From an uncultured Bacilli bacterium (GTDB lineage: Bacteria > Bacillota_I > Bacilli_A > RF39 > UBA660): 32,819 nt of DNA. The translations under genes and the position numbers were made by a program. Below, piece after piece: positions 1 through 6,488 of this stretch (positions within the stretch are counted from its first letter, which is position 1; each line of letters begins with the position of its first letter). The stretch spans positions 1 through 32,819 of the forward strand of contig CAJUJA010000007.1 in assembly GCA_910586635.1 (NCBI GenBank). The letters run 5' to 3'. The notes beneath the pieces were generated by a model. It was given only the letters and a program-made list of their open reading frames with translations. It searched no databases and was not told the origin of the DNA.

Positions 1-60
1 AACCAATCTTTCGATTGATTCTATATATCAAAGTTCGAATAGTTCGAACGGATTCGTCAA

Positions 61-147
61 TGGTGCCTGTGATCGGACTTGAACCGATACGATATTGCTA
101 TCATTGGATTTTGAGTCCAACGCGTCTACCAATTCCACCACACAGGC
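61..147 (-). tRNA. tRNA-Leu (anticodon CAA)
   Basis: The minus strand folds as a class II tRNA. Acceptor GCCTGTG pairs with CACAGGC, then comes discriminator A and a genomically encoded CCA (61-63). The anticodon arm is TTGGA-CTCAAAA-TCCAA, giving anticodon CAA, which reads the Leu codon UUG. The T loop carries GGTTCAAGTCC, and a long variable arm lies between the anticodon and T arms, as expected for tRNA-Leu. It lies just downstream of scpB on the same strand and has its own promoter. Confidence 0.97.
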
Positions 148-155
148 ATACATTT

Positions 156-183
156 ATTATACCATAAAAATTAAAAGTATCAA
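156..183 (-). promoter_or_regulatory. sigma-A promoter of tRNA-Leu
   Basis: On the minus strand TTGATA (178-183) and TATAAT (156-161) are separated by 16 nt. A TG one base before the -10 also makes an extended -10. Initiation would fall about 148-150, at the 5' end of the tRNA. The -35 box overlaps the stop codon of scpB. Confidence 0.7.
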
Positions 184-764
184 GAAGATACATCTTTATT
201 TTCTATATATTTTGATTGATATAAATCAGTGGCATCATTTATTTGATCTGTTTCTTCTATAAATTTTGACATATCAGGTAGTGCCTCTATATTAGGTAGC
301 CCAAAATAGTCTAAGAATTCACTTGTAGTCTCATACAAGATAGGTCTACCTACCATTTCACTTCTACCAGTTTCTTTAATAAATCCTTTTGCTACTAATT
401 TTCTAATCATTTGGGAACTAGAAACGCCCCTTAATTTATCTACCTCACCTCTAGTAATAGGCTCATTATAAGCGATAATGGCAAGAGTTTCTAAAGCGGC
501 TTGGCTCAAAGTGTTGGTAAGTGGATTTTCAATTAATTTCTGATAATACATTTTATGTTCAAATTTGGTAGTAAGTTTAAATCTATTTCCTAAAAAGTCT
601 ATTCTTAATCCCCTATCATCTGCTTCATAATTTGATTTTAACTTTTTTACTAGCGTTTTAGACTGTTCCTCTCCAATTTCTAAAACATCCTCTATTTGAT
701 CTAGACTAAGTCCCTCCTCTCCTACTACAAATAGGAGTCCCTCTAGTATTGCTAAATAGTTCAT
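180..764 (-). CDS. scpB: Segregation and condensation protein B (ScpB)
   Basis: This 194-residue protein has the ScpB family layout: two winged-helix domains, the first around residues 1-80 and the second around 85-170. The typical ScpB segment ALETLAIIAY-(N/E)PITR is present near residues 90-105, followed by RGVSSS and then GRPILYETT. ScpB dimers bind ScpA and the SMC ATPase to form the condensin that organises and segregates the chromosome. The ATG overlaps the scpA stop codon (ATGA), so the two are translationally coupled. The length is normal for the family. Confidence 0.95.
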   Translation of the reverse strand: MNYLAILEGLLFVVGEEGLSLDQIEDVLEIGEEQSKTLVKKLKSNYEADDRGLRIDFLGNRFKLTTKFEHKMYYQKLIENPLTNTLSQAALETLAIIAYNEPITRGEVDKLRGVSSSQMIRKLVAKGFIKETGRSEMVGRPILYETTSEFLDYFGLPNIEALPDMSKFIEETDQINDATDLYQSKYIENKDVSS

Positions 765-1474
765 GATTTCACCTCACAAATAATATCTTCAAATGTTTCA
801 CTTTGTGTAATAGTTAATTCATTATTTTTAGCCATTTCTAATATTGCTAAAAATGTTACTACAATGTATTCCCTTGTTACTATAGGAAAAAGTCCAAAAA
901 AAGATATCTTCCCTTCCTCCTTTAATAACCTAGAGATATCTTTTCTTCTAGAGGATACCGTAATTTCTTTTTCCGTGACTTTGGTAGATAATGGCCTAGA
1001 TTCTTTTTTTCTTTCCAAAAACTTTTGGAAGGCATCAATTAAATCATCTAGGGTTAGATCTCCTTGTATCTCTGCTTCCTTAGATAAATACTCTGATACA
1101 TTACTGGGAGCCTTCGTATATATTTCTTGCCTTATGCTTTCTTTTTCCTTTAAAGTTTTTGTTATTTCTTTATAAGCCTCATACTCCAATAACCTATTTA
1201 CCAGTTCTTCTCTCGGATCCTCCTCGTCTTCCTCCTCTGCTGTTTCATTAGGTAATAATAATTTCGACTTAATTTCTAATAATTCAGATGCTAGAACTAA
1301 ATATTCACTAGCAATTTCTAAATTCATAGATTCTTGATGTTCTATATATCCTAAATACTGTTCTGTTATCTCTTCTATTTTAATATTGAAAATATCCATT
1401 TTGCTTTCTTTAATTAAATGAAGTAATAAATCTAATGGGCCTTCAAACTCATTAATTTTAAAATCAAAGTCCAT
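761..1474 (-). CDS. scpA: Segregation and condensation protein A (ScpA, kleisin)
   Basis: This 237-residue kleisin subunit bridges the SMC heads. The N-terminal signature FEGPLDLLLHLI (residues 10-21) followed by KMDIFNI and the EYLVLASELLEIKSKLLLP segment is diagnostic. A charged middle linker (about 78-130) and a C-terminal winged helix ending with TFLAILEMAK complete the family layout. A Shine-Dalgarno-like AGGGAGTGA lies upstream of the ATG. It is first in an scpA-scpB operon, with an extended -10 promoter (TGGTATAAT) immediately upstream. Confidence 0.95.
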   Translation of the reverse strand: MDFDFKINEFEGPLDLLLHLIKESKMDIFNIKIEEITEQYLGYIEHQESMNLEIASEYLVLASELLEIKSKLLLPNETAEEEDEEDPREELVNRLLEYEAYKEITKTLKEKESIRQEIYTKAPSNVSEYLSKEAEIQGDLTLDDLIDAFQKFLERKKESRPLSTKVTEKEITVSSRRKDISRLLKEEGKISFFGLFPIVTREYIVVTFLAILEMAKNNELTITQSETFEDIICEVKS

Positions 1475-1498
1475 GTTATCACTCCCTATCTGTAACTC

Positions 1499-1507
1499 AT
1501 TATACCA
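1499..1507 (-). promoter_or_regulatory. Extended -10 promoter of scpAB
   Basis: TGGTATAAT on the minus strand lies 25 nt upstream of the scpA start. The would-be -35 region coincides with the terminator hairpin of the upstream operon and has no good hexamer, so the TGn extension probably compensates. Confidence 0.55.
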
Positions 1508-1534
1508 AAAAAAAATGACTATTTATAGTCATTT
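1506..1534 (-). terminator. Intrinsic terminator of the WXG100/DUF4176 operon
   Basis: On the minus strand a perfect 9-bp stem, AAATGACTA/TAGTCATTT, is followed by eight or more T residues. It lies about 18 nt past the DUF4176 stop codon and ends the operon that starts at the WXG100 genes. Confidence 0.8.
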
Positions 1535-1551
1535 CTTAGATTAATTCTATT

Positions 1552-2040
1552 TTATAAATATTCTAGTTGTTCAATAGTATCGAAACTATTTTCTATTTCT
1601 GAACTATTAGTTTCTATTGTAGGAATAATTCCTTCACTATTATCCTCTTTATCTTGTTCTTTTTCTACTAAATCGTTATCTTCTGGAGAATCATCCTCAT
1701 CCTCTTCTTCAGAGTCAATTTCATCTACCATTTTCATTATCTCTTCGTCTCCATTTTGGTATTGTGTAGAAATTTCTTCTAATTCTTTTTTAAATTCAAT
1801 TTCTTCTTCATCTACATACCCATAATGAAACACTTTTTCTATTTGCTCATGATCAAATAAACAAATTTGATTAAAATCTATATAACCTTCTGGATAAACA
1901 CAACCTGTATAATCATACATTTTTGTTTTGTCTTCTGCAACTACTGAACAAAAACCTGTTACCATAGCTTTTTTTGTTCCGCCTTTTAATAATACTACAG
2001 ACCCTATTGGTAAGAATTTTTCATTTTTATTATTCTCCAT
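1552..2040 (-). CDS. DUF4176 family protein (T7SS-associated)
   Basis: This 162-residue protein's first ~75 residues match the DUF4176 pattern: LPIGSVVLLKGGTKK, then MVTGFC, YDYTGCVYPEG and FDHEQIEKVFHYGY. Residues 76-150 are an acidic, low-complexity Asp/Glu-rich tail. DUF4176 proteins are small cytosolic proteins often encoded with WXG100 or LXG genes in Firmicute type VII secretion clusters; their molecular role is unsettled, and chaperone or adaptor roles have been proposed for neighbours of this kind. It is the last gene of the operon, 22 nt after the 746-residue protein, with its own GGAGGG site. The acidic tail looks longer than the core domain requires. Confidence 0.85.
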   Translation of the reverse strand: MENNKNEKFLPIGSVVLLKGGTKKAMVTGFCSVVAEDKTKMYDYTGCVYPEGYIDFNQICLFDHEQIEKVFHYGYVDEEEIEFKKELEEISTQYQNGDEEIMKMVDEIDSEEEDEDDSPEDNDLVEKEQDKEDNSEGIIPTIETNSSEIENSFDTIEQLEYL

Positions 2041-2062
2041 TATTTCCCTCCATATCCTTTTA

Positions 2063-4303
2063 TTAATTTAAATCACTCAATGCTGCGTCTTCAGAAAATC
2101 CACCTATTCCTGCGGTCTCTTCTAATTCTTCTGTATCGGTATAACTATTCTCATCTGGGATTTCAGTATAACTACTTCCCTCTGGTCCTAAGTAGTCATC
2201 TCTCATATAGGCACTATCGCTTGGTATTTCTCCGTATTCATTTTTGTCTTCTAGGTTATTATTTTCATCATCATAAGTTTCATCTATATCTTCATTTTGT
2301 TTACGATTTTTAACATATCTTACTCCTGCTACTGCTGCAGCTCCCGTTGCTGCAACTCCTAAGCCGATTGGAATAGCAGTACTAAATCCACTACTCCCCT
2401 TTTTACTAGATGGCTCTGTTTCCCCACCAGTAATACTAACTACATCCTCTTCTTTCTCCTTGTTATTATTAGTTTCCACATCTATACCTTCTGTACCACT
2501 AGGAGTATTACTTTGATCAAATCCTGTATCCTTGGTTGTTTCTGTTTGAGTAGTTGAATTATCTGGTATAATATCCTCTCTTGGTCCATCATTGGTTACA
2601 TAAGAGTCGTTAGATGAAGGCGTTTCATAGGTTGTAGTTTTTGGTTCTTCTGTTACAACTTCTGTTGGAGGAGAGACTGGGGATGCTACTGATTCCTCTA
2701 TTGTAATACTTGCATTTGGATTATCATTAATTGTTGAATCTGTTATTGTAGTATCTACTACTGGTGGGTTCGTCTCAGTTGGAGCAGATATAGTATCCTG
2801 AATTGCTGTACTTTTTTCCTCATATACACTTGTTAGACCACCTGTTGCATTCAACATTTCTTCATTTGATACTGCAACATCATTATTAGAAGTTGTGGCT
2901 ACTGTCACAGCAGCTGCACTCTTCAGGGTAGTTCCAACAATTCTCTGTTCTACAACCCCATTTGCTTTTTTGGTAGACTTCAACTTATCTAACTGTTTAT
3001 TTAAATATTGTACCTCTTTATCTCTATCACTTTCAATAGTAGCGATCTGTTTATTTAGATTTTCATCTACTTTTGCAATATCACTATTATATTGGTTGTT
3101 GATCGCATTAACTTCTCTTTCTGCCCGTGTCTTGATTTCATCAATTTTTTGTTGTGCATTTTCATCGTTAATATCAACAGCCTCAATTTCTTCTGCTGCT
3201 CTTCTATTAATTTCTGCTATTTTCTTATTCTTCGCAATTTCTAATTTTCTTTTTTCATCTGCAGCTGTAATTCTTGCATTCGTTATCCTTGTTTTGGCAT
3301 CTGCTTTCACTTGTTTTATTTCTGCTTTGATTCCTTTTCTAGCTGATGCCAATATAGTTGTTCCCACCAAAACATTTTTAGTTGACTTCTTTTTAGATGT
3401 TTGACTTTTATTAGAAGAAGATTTTTTTGATTTAGTTTTTACGACTGTAGCAGCAGTCGCTGTTGCCATAGTCGTACTAGTTCTTCCTCCACTTGCTGCA
3501 TCTTTATTCTTTGTTTTTTTCTTATTCTTACTCTTTTTCCAATTCTTATATATAGATAATACAGAACTTTTAGATATTTTAGATTTTGTATCCTTTAAGA
3601 TTTTATTTAAATATTTACTGGCATTTTTTGCCCCTGCTGCACCTACTAAAGCGGAATACTTTTTAGCTATTTCAGTCTTGCTATATTTTTTCCCACTTTT
3701 CTTCCCCTCAAACTGGTTTTTAGCAGACCTTTCTAAATCCTTATAAGCTGTATATATATTAGAAATATTATTACATTCAGTTTCTAGAGCATCTTTTAAA
3801 TTTTCTATCTTTTTATTATATAACTGAACAAAATCTACTAAATTATTATATTCATTTATTCCATTTTCTATAAAATTCCTTATTTTTTCTATATTATCTG
3901 CATTATATTGTAATGGATATTCTGGATATCCCATTGCTTTTCCTATACGTGCAATACTAGGAATGTTATATATTATTTTTTTATCTCCGTCCCTCTTAGC
4001 TTTTAGAGATCCAGGTTTATTAATTAAGCGTTCTTCTTGTGTTTCAGTCTCTTTGCATACCAAATTATGATTTGCATCATCAATATACCATTTTATATCT
4101 GGTGTTACAATATACCTAAGGTTTCCCGATTTTGCTTTACATGCCGCTTTTGCATCCTCATAAGTGGGAATTTCATTATAGATTTGTAACTTTTTATATT
4201 TTTTTCCTTTTTCTTCAATCTTTAAATTATCTAACTGATTTTTAATAGATTTTAATTTTGCCCCAGCTGATTTAAGTTTATCGTATGGAATATAGGTAGA
4301 CAT
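2063..4303 (-). CDS. Large T7SS-associated coiled-coil protein with one C-terminal TM segment, unknown function
   Basis: This 746-residue protein is not recognised as a family. Visible regions are: an N-terminal, probably globular and helical domain with Trp, Tyr and several Cys (about 1-255); a Lys/Ser/Thr-rich, strongly basic stretch (255-315); a long charged coiled coil rich in Ala, Glu, Lys and Arg (about 325-455); a Ser/Thr/Pro/Asn-rich linker (about 460-635); one hydrophobic, Ala/Gly-rich TM segment (about 640-661) followed by basic residues (VKNRKQ); and an acidic 77-residue tail. No signal peptide is evident. The position between the 206-residue gene and DUF4176 in a WXG100 operon suggests a scaffold, anchor or substrate of type VII secretion. 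If the basic side of the TM is cytosolic, the linker would be extracytoplasmic and the acidic tail cytosolic. That topology is inference. Confidence 0.6.
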   Translation of the reverse strand: MSTYIPYDKLKSAGAKLKSIKNQLDNLKIEEKGKKYKKLQIYNEIPTYEDAKAACKAKSGNLRYIVTPDIKWYIDDANHNLVCKETETQEERLINKPGSLKAKRDGDKKIIYNIPSIARIGKAMGYPEYPLQYNADNIEKIRNFIENGINEYNNLVDFVQLYNKKIENLKDALETECNNISNIYTAYKDLERSAKNQFEGKKSGKKYSKTEIAKKYSALVGAAGAKNASKYLNKILKDTKSKISKSSVLSIYKNWKKSKNKKKTKNKDAASGGRTSTTMATATAATVVKTKSKKSSSNKSQTSKKKSTKNVLVGTTILASARKGIKAEIKQVKADAKTRITNARITAADEKRKLEIAKNKKIAEINRRAAEEIEAVDINDENAQQKIDEIKTRAEREVNAINNQYNSDIAKVDENLNKQIATIESDRDKEVQYLNKQLDKLKSTKKANGVVEQRIVGTTLKSAAAVTVATTSNNDVAVSNEEMLNATGGLTSVYEEKSTAIQDTISAPTETNPPVVDTTITDSTINDNPNASITIEESVASPVSPPTEVVTEEPKTTTYETPSSNDSYVTNDGPREDIIPDNSTTQTETTKDTGFDQSNTPSGTEGIDVETNNNKEKEEDVVSITGGETEPSSKKGSSGFSTAIPIGLGVAATGAAAVAGVRYVKNRKQNEDIDETYDDENNNLEDKNEYGEIPSDSAYMRDDYLGPEGSSYTEIPDENSYTDTEELEETAGIGGFSEDAALSDLN

Positions 4304-4320
4304 AGTATTCCCCTTTCTTT

Positions 4321-4941
4321 TTAATTATTAAATAACTTTTGAATATTATCTAATTCAGTAATTAATAGATCAACATTTTCCTGAAGTTTATTATTTTTTA
4401 GTTTTATATGGCTAATATCATCTTGGTAACTTTTTATTTTATTTTGAATAGAGGTTATATTAGAAGAAACCTCTAATATTGAATTTCTTAATCTATCATA
4501 TTTCTTAATTACTTTATCACTAAATTGCGTATATATCTCACTACCATTATTTAAAAATGATTTTTTTTCTGGATCCCCATAAGTACCACTAGAATTACCC
4601 TTGTATTGCTCAGATAATCCTGCATATGTGGTATCCCCTTCATCCCACTTTACAAAGTATGCCGTAAAGTGAGCCTTACTAACATATTTAAAATCACATA
4701 GCTTTTCCAATTTTTCTTTAGTAAACTGGGAGTTTTGACCTTTCATTATGTCACTTTTATGTTTTAATATACATGCTTTTAAATCATACACAGCTTTTTC
4801 AACTTTTGTTTCTGGTTTAGAGTTAATTCCTGCTAGTTGTGCGTGACCAGCATCAGGTCCATATATTTCCTTTCCCTTTGTAGATTGATTTTTATTTTCT
4901 GCTTCTTTAACACTCTCTAATACTCCTTTGTCACCAAACAT
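4321..4941 (-). CDS. T7SS-associated coiled-coil protein, unknown function
   Basis: This 206-residue soluble protein was not recognised. The N-terminal ~50 residues are polar and flexible. The middle (about 50-135) contains KWDEG and several Gly/Tyr residues. The last 65 residues (about 142-206) form a heptad-like coiled coil with regular Ile/Leu spacing. No signal peptide or TM segment is seen. A strong AAGGAGG site precedes the ATG. It follows the two WXG100 genes after an unusual hairpin region and precedes the 746-residue gene by 17 nt. By position it could be a secretion partner or chaperone, like the small helical partners encoded beside LXG toxins, but no family signature is visible, so function is not assigned. 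Confidence 0.6.
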   Translation of the reverse strand: MFGDKGVLESVKEAENKNQSTKGKEIYGPDAGHAQLAGINSKPETKVEKAVYDLKACILKHKSDIMKGQNSQFTKEKLEKLCDFKYVSKAHFTAYFVKWDEGDTTYAGLSEQYKGNSSGTYGDPEKKSFLNNGSEIYTQFSDKVIKKYDRLRNSILEVSSNITSIQNKIKSYQDDISHIKLKNNKLQENVDLLITELDNIQKLFNN

Positions 4942-4967
4942 TATATTTTCCTCCTTCTACAACACAG

Positions 4968-5033
4968 CAATACATTTCAAATAGAAAGAATTTTCTTTCC
5001 ATTTGAAATATATTGCAGTCATGCAATATATTT
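4968..5033 (-). repeat. Two overlapping, mutually exclusive inverted repeats between WXG100 and downstream genes
   Basis: Inverted repeat A pairs 4968-4990 with 4993-5015 (23 positions, two mismatches), starting CAATACATTTC and ending GAAATATATTG. Inverted repeat B is perfect, 11 bp (5006-5016 with 5023-5033) around loop AGTCAT. The two share segment 5006-5015, so only one can form at a time. In the mRNA (minus strand) B begins only 5 nt after the WXG100 stop codon, and A ends just before the next Shine-Dalgarno sequence. There is no T-run after A on this strand, so it looks more like an mRNA-stabilising or processing hairpin, or an attenuator, than a simple terminator. Confidence 0.7.
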
Positions 5034-5038
5034 TTTTA

Positions 5039-5323
5039 TTAATGATAGTTTTGTTGCATTTTAGCCTCAGCTTCCATATATTCTTTACATGCTGTTTCAA
5101 TATTTTTAACATTTTGTAATAACATTTGATAATATTCTTCAAAATCTTTCTTCCAGCTATTCCAATTTTCAATCGCGTAATCAGCTGAACTACCTTCCCA
5201 ATTGCCTTGAATCTTCTTTACTTCAGAATCTGACCTATCTAATAAATCTTTCATATTATTAGAACTTGATTGAATATTTTTAGCTAAAGATCCAGCCTCA
5301 TTATAACCAAACTCTTGTTTCAT
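5039..5323 (-). CDS. WXG100 family protein (second of pair)
   Basis: This 94-residue helical-hairpin protein of the ESAT-6-like family has the turn motif W-E-G at about residues 42-44 (NWEGSSADYAIENW). The C-terminal helix carries a Y-x-x-x-E pattern (YMEAE), similar to the YxxxD/E secretion signal of T7SS substrates. WXG100 proteins are exported as dimers by EssC/EccC-type machines and often accompany larger effectors. It starts 16 nt after the first WXG100 gene, with a good AGGAGGTG site. The EssC ATPase is not in this window. Confidence 0.88.
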   Translation of the reverse strand: MKQEFGYNEAGSLAKNIQSSSNNMKDLLDRSDSEVKKIQGNWEGSSADYAIENWNSWKKDFEEYYQMLLQNVKNIETACKEYMEAEAKMQQNYH

Positions 5324-5339
5324 TCATTACACCTCCTAT

Positions 5340-5633
5340 TTATATTATCATTCCTGATACATCACTATCAGTTTGTTGTGCCCTAATAGCAGACTTTACG
5401 GTTGCATCTGCAAATCCTTTTAACCAATCTTGAAGTTTTGTGATACTTTCTTTTTTCTCATTCCATTTTGTAAAATAAGATTCAGAACCACTACCCTTCC
5501 AAATTTGCTCAAGTTGACTATTGTATTTTACTAGCTTCTTTAATTCACTTAAAAAGTCATTTGCATTATTTTGTAACTGTTGTCCCTCTCTTTTTACATC
5601 ATCTGGGTTCATTCTATATGTTTTATCAGCCAT
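5340..5633 (-). CDS. WXG100 family protein (first of pair)
   Basis: This 97-residue member of the ESAT-6-like superfamily has two amphipathic helices joined at the W-K-G turn (IWKGSGSESYF, about residues 44-54). It is first in a five-gene operon driven by a strong promoter (5701-5729), with a near-perfect GGGAGGTGA site. The C-terminus has no obvious YxxxD/E motif, unlike its partner, so the pair may form a heterodimer in which only one chain carries the export signal. That last point is inference. Confidence 0.88.
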   Translation of the reverse strand: MADKTYRMNPDDVKREGQQLQNNANDFLSELKKLVKYNSQLEQIWKGSGSESYFTKWNEKKESITKLQDWLKGFADATVKSAIRAQQTDSDVSGMII

Positions 5634-5659
5634 CCTCTTTCACCTCCCTTTCTGTTTGA

Positions 5660-5694
5660 ATAAGAATATAGTCCTATATCCTTTCTATTCTTAT
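5660..5694 (-). promoter_or_regulatory. 5'-terminal stem-loop in the WXG100 operon leader
   Basis: ATAAGAATA (minus strand, 5694-5686) pairs perfectly with TATTCTTAT (5668-5660) around a 17-nt loop. With the -10 box at 5701-5706 the transcript should start about 5694, so the hairpin would sit at the extreme 5' end of the mRNA, where such structures are known to block 5'-end-dependent decay. Confidence 0.5.
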
Positions 5695-5700
5695 AAATTT

Positions 5701-5729
5701 ATCATACTATCTTTCTTTCTTTTATTCAA
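5701..5729 (-). promoter_or_regulatory. Strong sigma-A promoter of the WXG100 operon
   Basis: TTGAAT (5724-5729) and TATGAT (5701-5706) on the minus strand are spaced by exactly 17 nt, giving a leader of about 60 nt before the first WXG100 start. Confidence 0.75.
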
Positions 5730-5784
5730 TAAATTCAAGATAATTTGACATTAATTGTGTAAAGTTCCTTTTTTGTAAATTTGA

Positions 5785-5793
5785 TGTTATAAT
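5785..5793 (+). promoter_or_regulatory. Extended -10 promoter of the RNHCP gene
   Basis: TGTTATAAT on the plus strand, with no convincing -35. Transcription would begin near 5800, leaving a leader of only about 10 nt that holds the Shine-Dalgarno GAGGTG (5801-5806). Confidence 0.6.
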
Positions 5794-5810
5794 TTTTTAT
5801 GAGGTGTAAT

Positions 5811-6116
5811 ATGAAAACTTTTACTGAGGTGGACGAGGCATTCACCTGTGAGAAATGTGGTTTTCGGGTTGACAGACTAGGATATTCTTGTAGGGATCAT
5901 TGTCCGAATTGTTTATACTCAAAACATGTAGATAAAAACCCAGGTGATAGAAAAAACAAATGCCAAGGTTTATTAAAGCCTATTGGAATAGAAAAATTTA
6001 AGGATACCTACAAGATTGTCTATTTATGTGAGAAGTGTGGAAAAGAACATAAAAATGTAATGGCTAAAGATGATAATATGAATGTCTTAATTAATCTATC
6101 TGTAGTGAAAAAATAG
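5811..6116 (+). CDS. RNHCP domain zinc-binding protein
   Basis: This 101-residue protein is named for the conserved segment around RDHCPNCLYSKHVD (residues 28-41), followed by PGDR. Four Cys groups are visible: C13/C16, C27/C31/C34, C51 and C73/C76, enough for two zinc sites. The family occurs in bacteria with no established function; a nucleic-acid-binding or zinc-ribbon role is plausible. The reading frame opens upstream at an ATG at 5799, but GAGGTG at 5801-5806 sits 4 nt before the ATG at 5811, so 5811 is the preferred start. It is monocistronic and convergent with spoVAE. Confidence 0.85.
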   Translation: MKTFTEVDEAFTCEKCGFRVDRLGYSCRDHCPNCLYSKHVDKNPGDRKNKCQGLLKPIGIEKFKDTYKIVYLCEKCGKEHKNVMAKDDNMNVLINLSVVKK

Positions 6117-6146
6117 AAACTTTTAACGGTTTCTATTTTAATTTTT
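6110..6146. terminator. Bidirectional terminator between the RNHCP gene and spoVAE
   Basis: Perfect 11-bp stem AAAATAGAAAC/GTTTCTATTTT (6110-6120 with 6129-6139), flanked by A-rich sequence on one side and T-rich on the other. It lies between convergent genes and overlaps both gene ends. Confidence 0.8.
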
Positions 6147-6488
6147 CGGTTTAAAGAATAAAGAAAATATAAATGAAAATACAATAGCAGAGGTTATTCC
6201 TGCAGCAGTCAAATCAAACATCCCTACTAAAATTCCTATTAAACCAAAACTATTGGCTTTTGCTAAGGCCCCATGAATTAGGGAATGTCCAAAACTAGTA
6301 ATAGGAACTAAGGCTCCGCCCCCTACATATACGATGATTTTATCATATAAACTAAAGGTGTCTAAAAATGCTCCTACCACTACTAAAATACTAGTAATAT
6401 GCCCTGGGGTTAATTTTGTATTATCTAATATTATTTGTGAAATTAAACATACGAATCCGCAAAATAAGAATGAATTAATAAATAACAT
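6138..6488 (-). CDS. spoVAE: Stage V sporulation protein AE (SpoVAE/SpoVAEb)
   Basis: This 116-residue polytopic membrane protein matches the family length. It shows the shared SpoVAC/SpoVAE pattern G-(A/L)-(L/V)-P-I-T-(S/G)-F-(G/A)-H-S, here GGALVPITSFGHSL, with Gly-rich helices. With SpoVAC and SpoVAD it forms the inner-forespore-membrane channel that imports dipicolinic acid during sporulation and releases it in germination. The start codon shares one base with the spoVAD stop (TAATG). The set AC-AD-AE without AA, AB or AF resembles the reduced clostridial operon. Confidence 0.93.
   Translation of the reverse strand: MLFINSFLFCGFVCLISQIILDNTKLTPGHITSILVVVGAFLDTFSLYDKIIVYVGGGALVPITSFGHSLIHGALAKANSFGLIGILVGMFDLTAAGITSAIVFSFIFSLFFKPKN

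Noticed and set aside
1..60. Another tRNA or small RNA left of tRNA-Leu
   Set aside because: Short repeats of TTCGAA are visible, but no cloverleaf, promoter or T-run could be seen in 60 nt at the window edge.
864..1175. Open frame on the plus strand inside scpA
   Set aside because: It is antisense to a well-supported ScpA, has no ribosome site, and encodes a composition typical of a reverse-complement frame.
2895..3404. 169-codon plus-strand frame, hydrophobic and Leu/Ile/Ser-rich
   Set aside because: It is antisense to the coiled-coil part of the 746-residue protein; Ala/Lys/Glu-rich codons read backwards give such hydrophobic strings. No ribosome site or promoter.
4957..5172. 71-codon minus-strand frame spanning the inverted repeats
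   Set aside because: It overlaps the WXG100 gene out of frame, and its tail only reads through the hairpin region; no ribosome site.
5703..5709. CATACTA on the plus strand near the WXG100 promoter
   Set aside because: It is the complement of the -10 region of the minus-strand promoter and has no forespore -35 at 17 nt.
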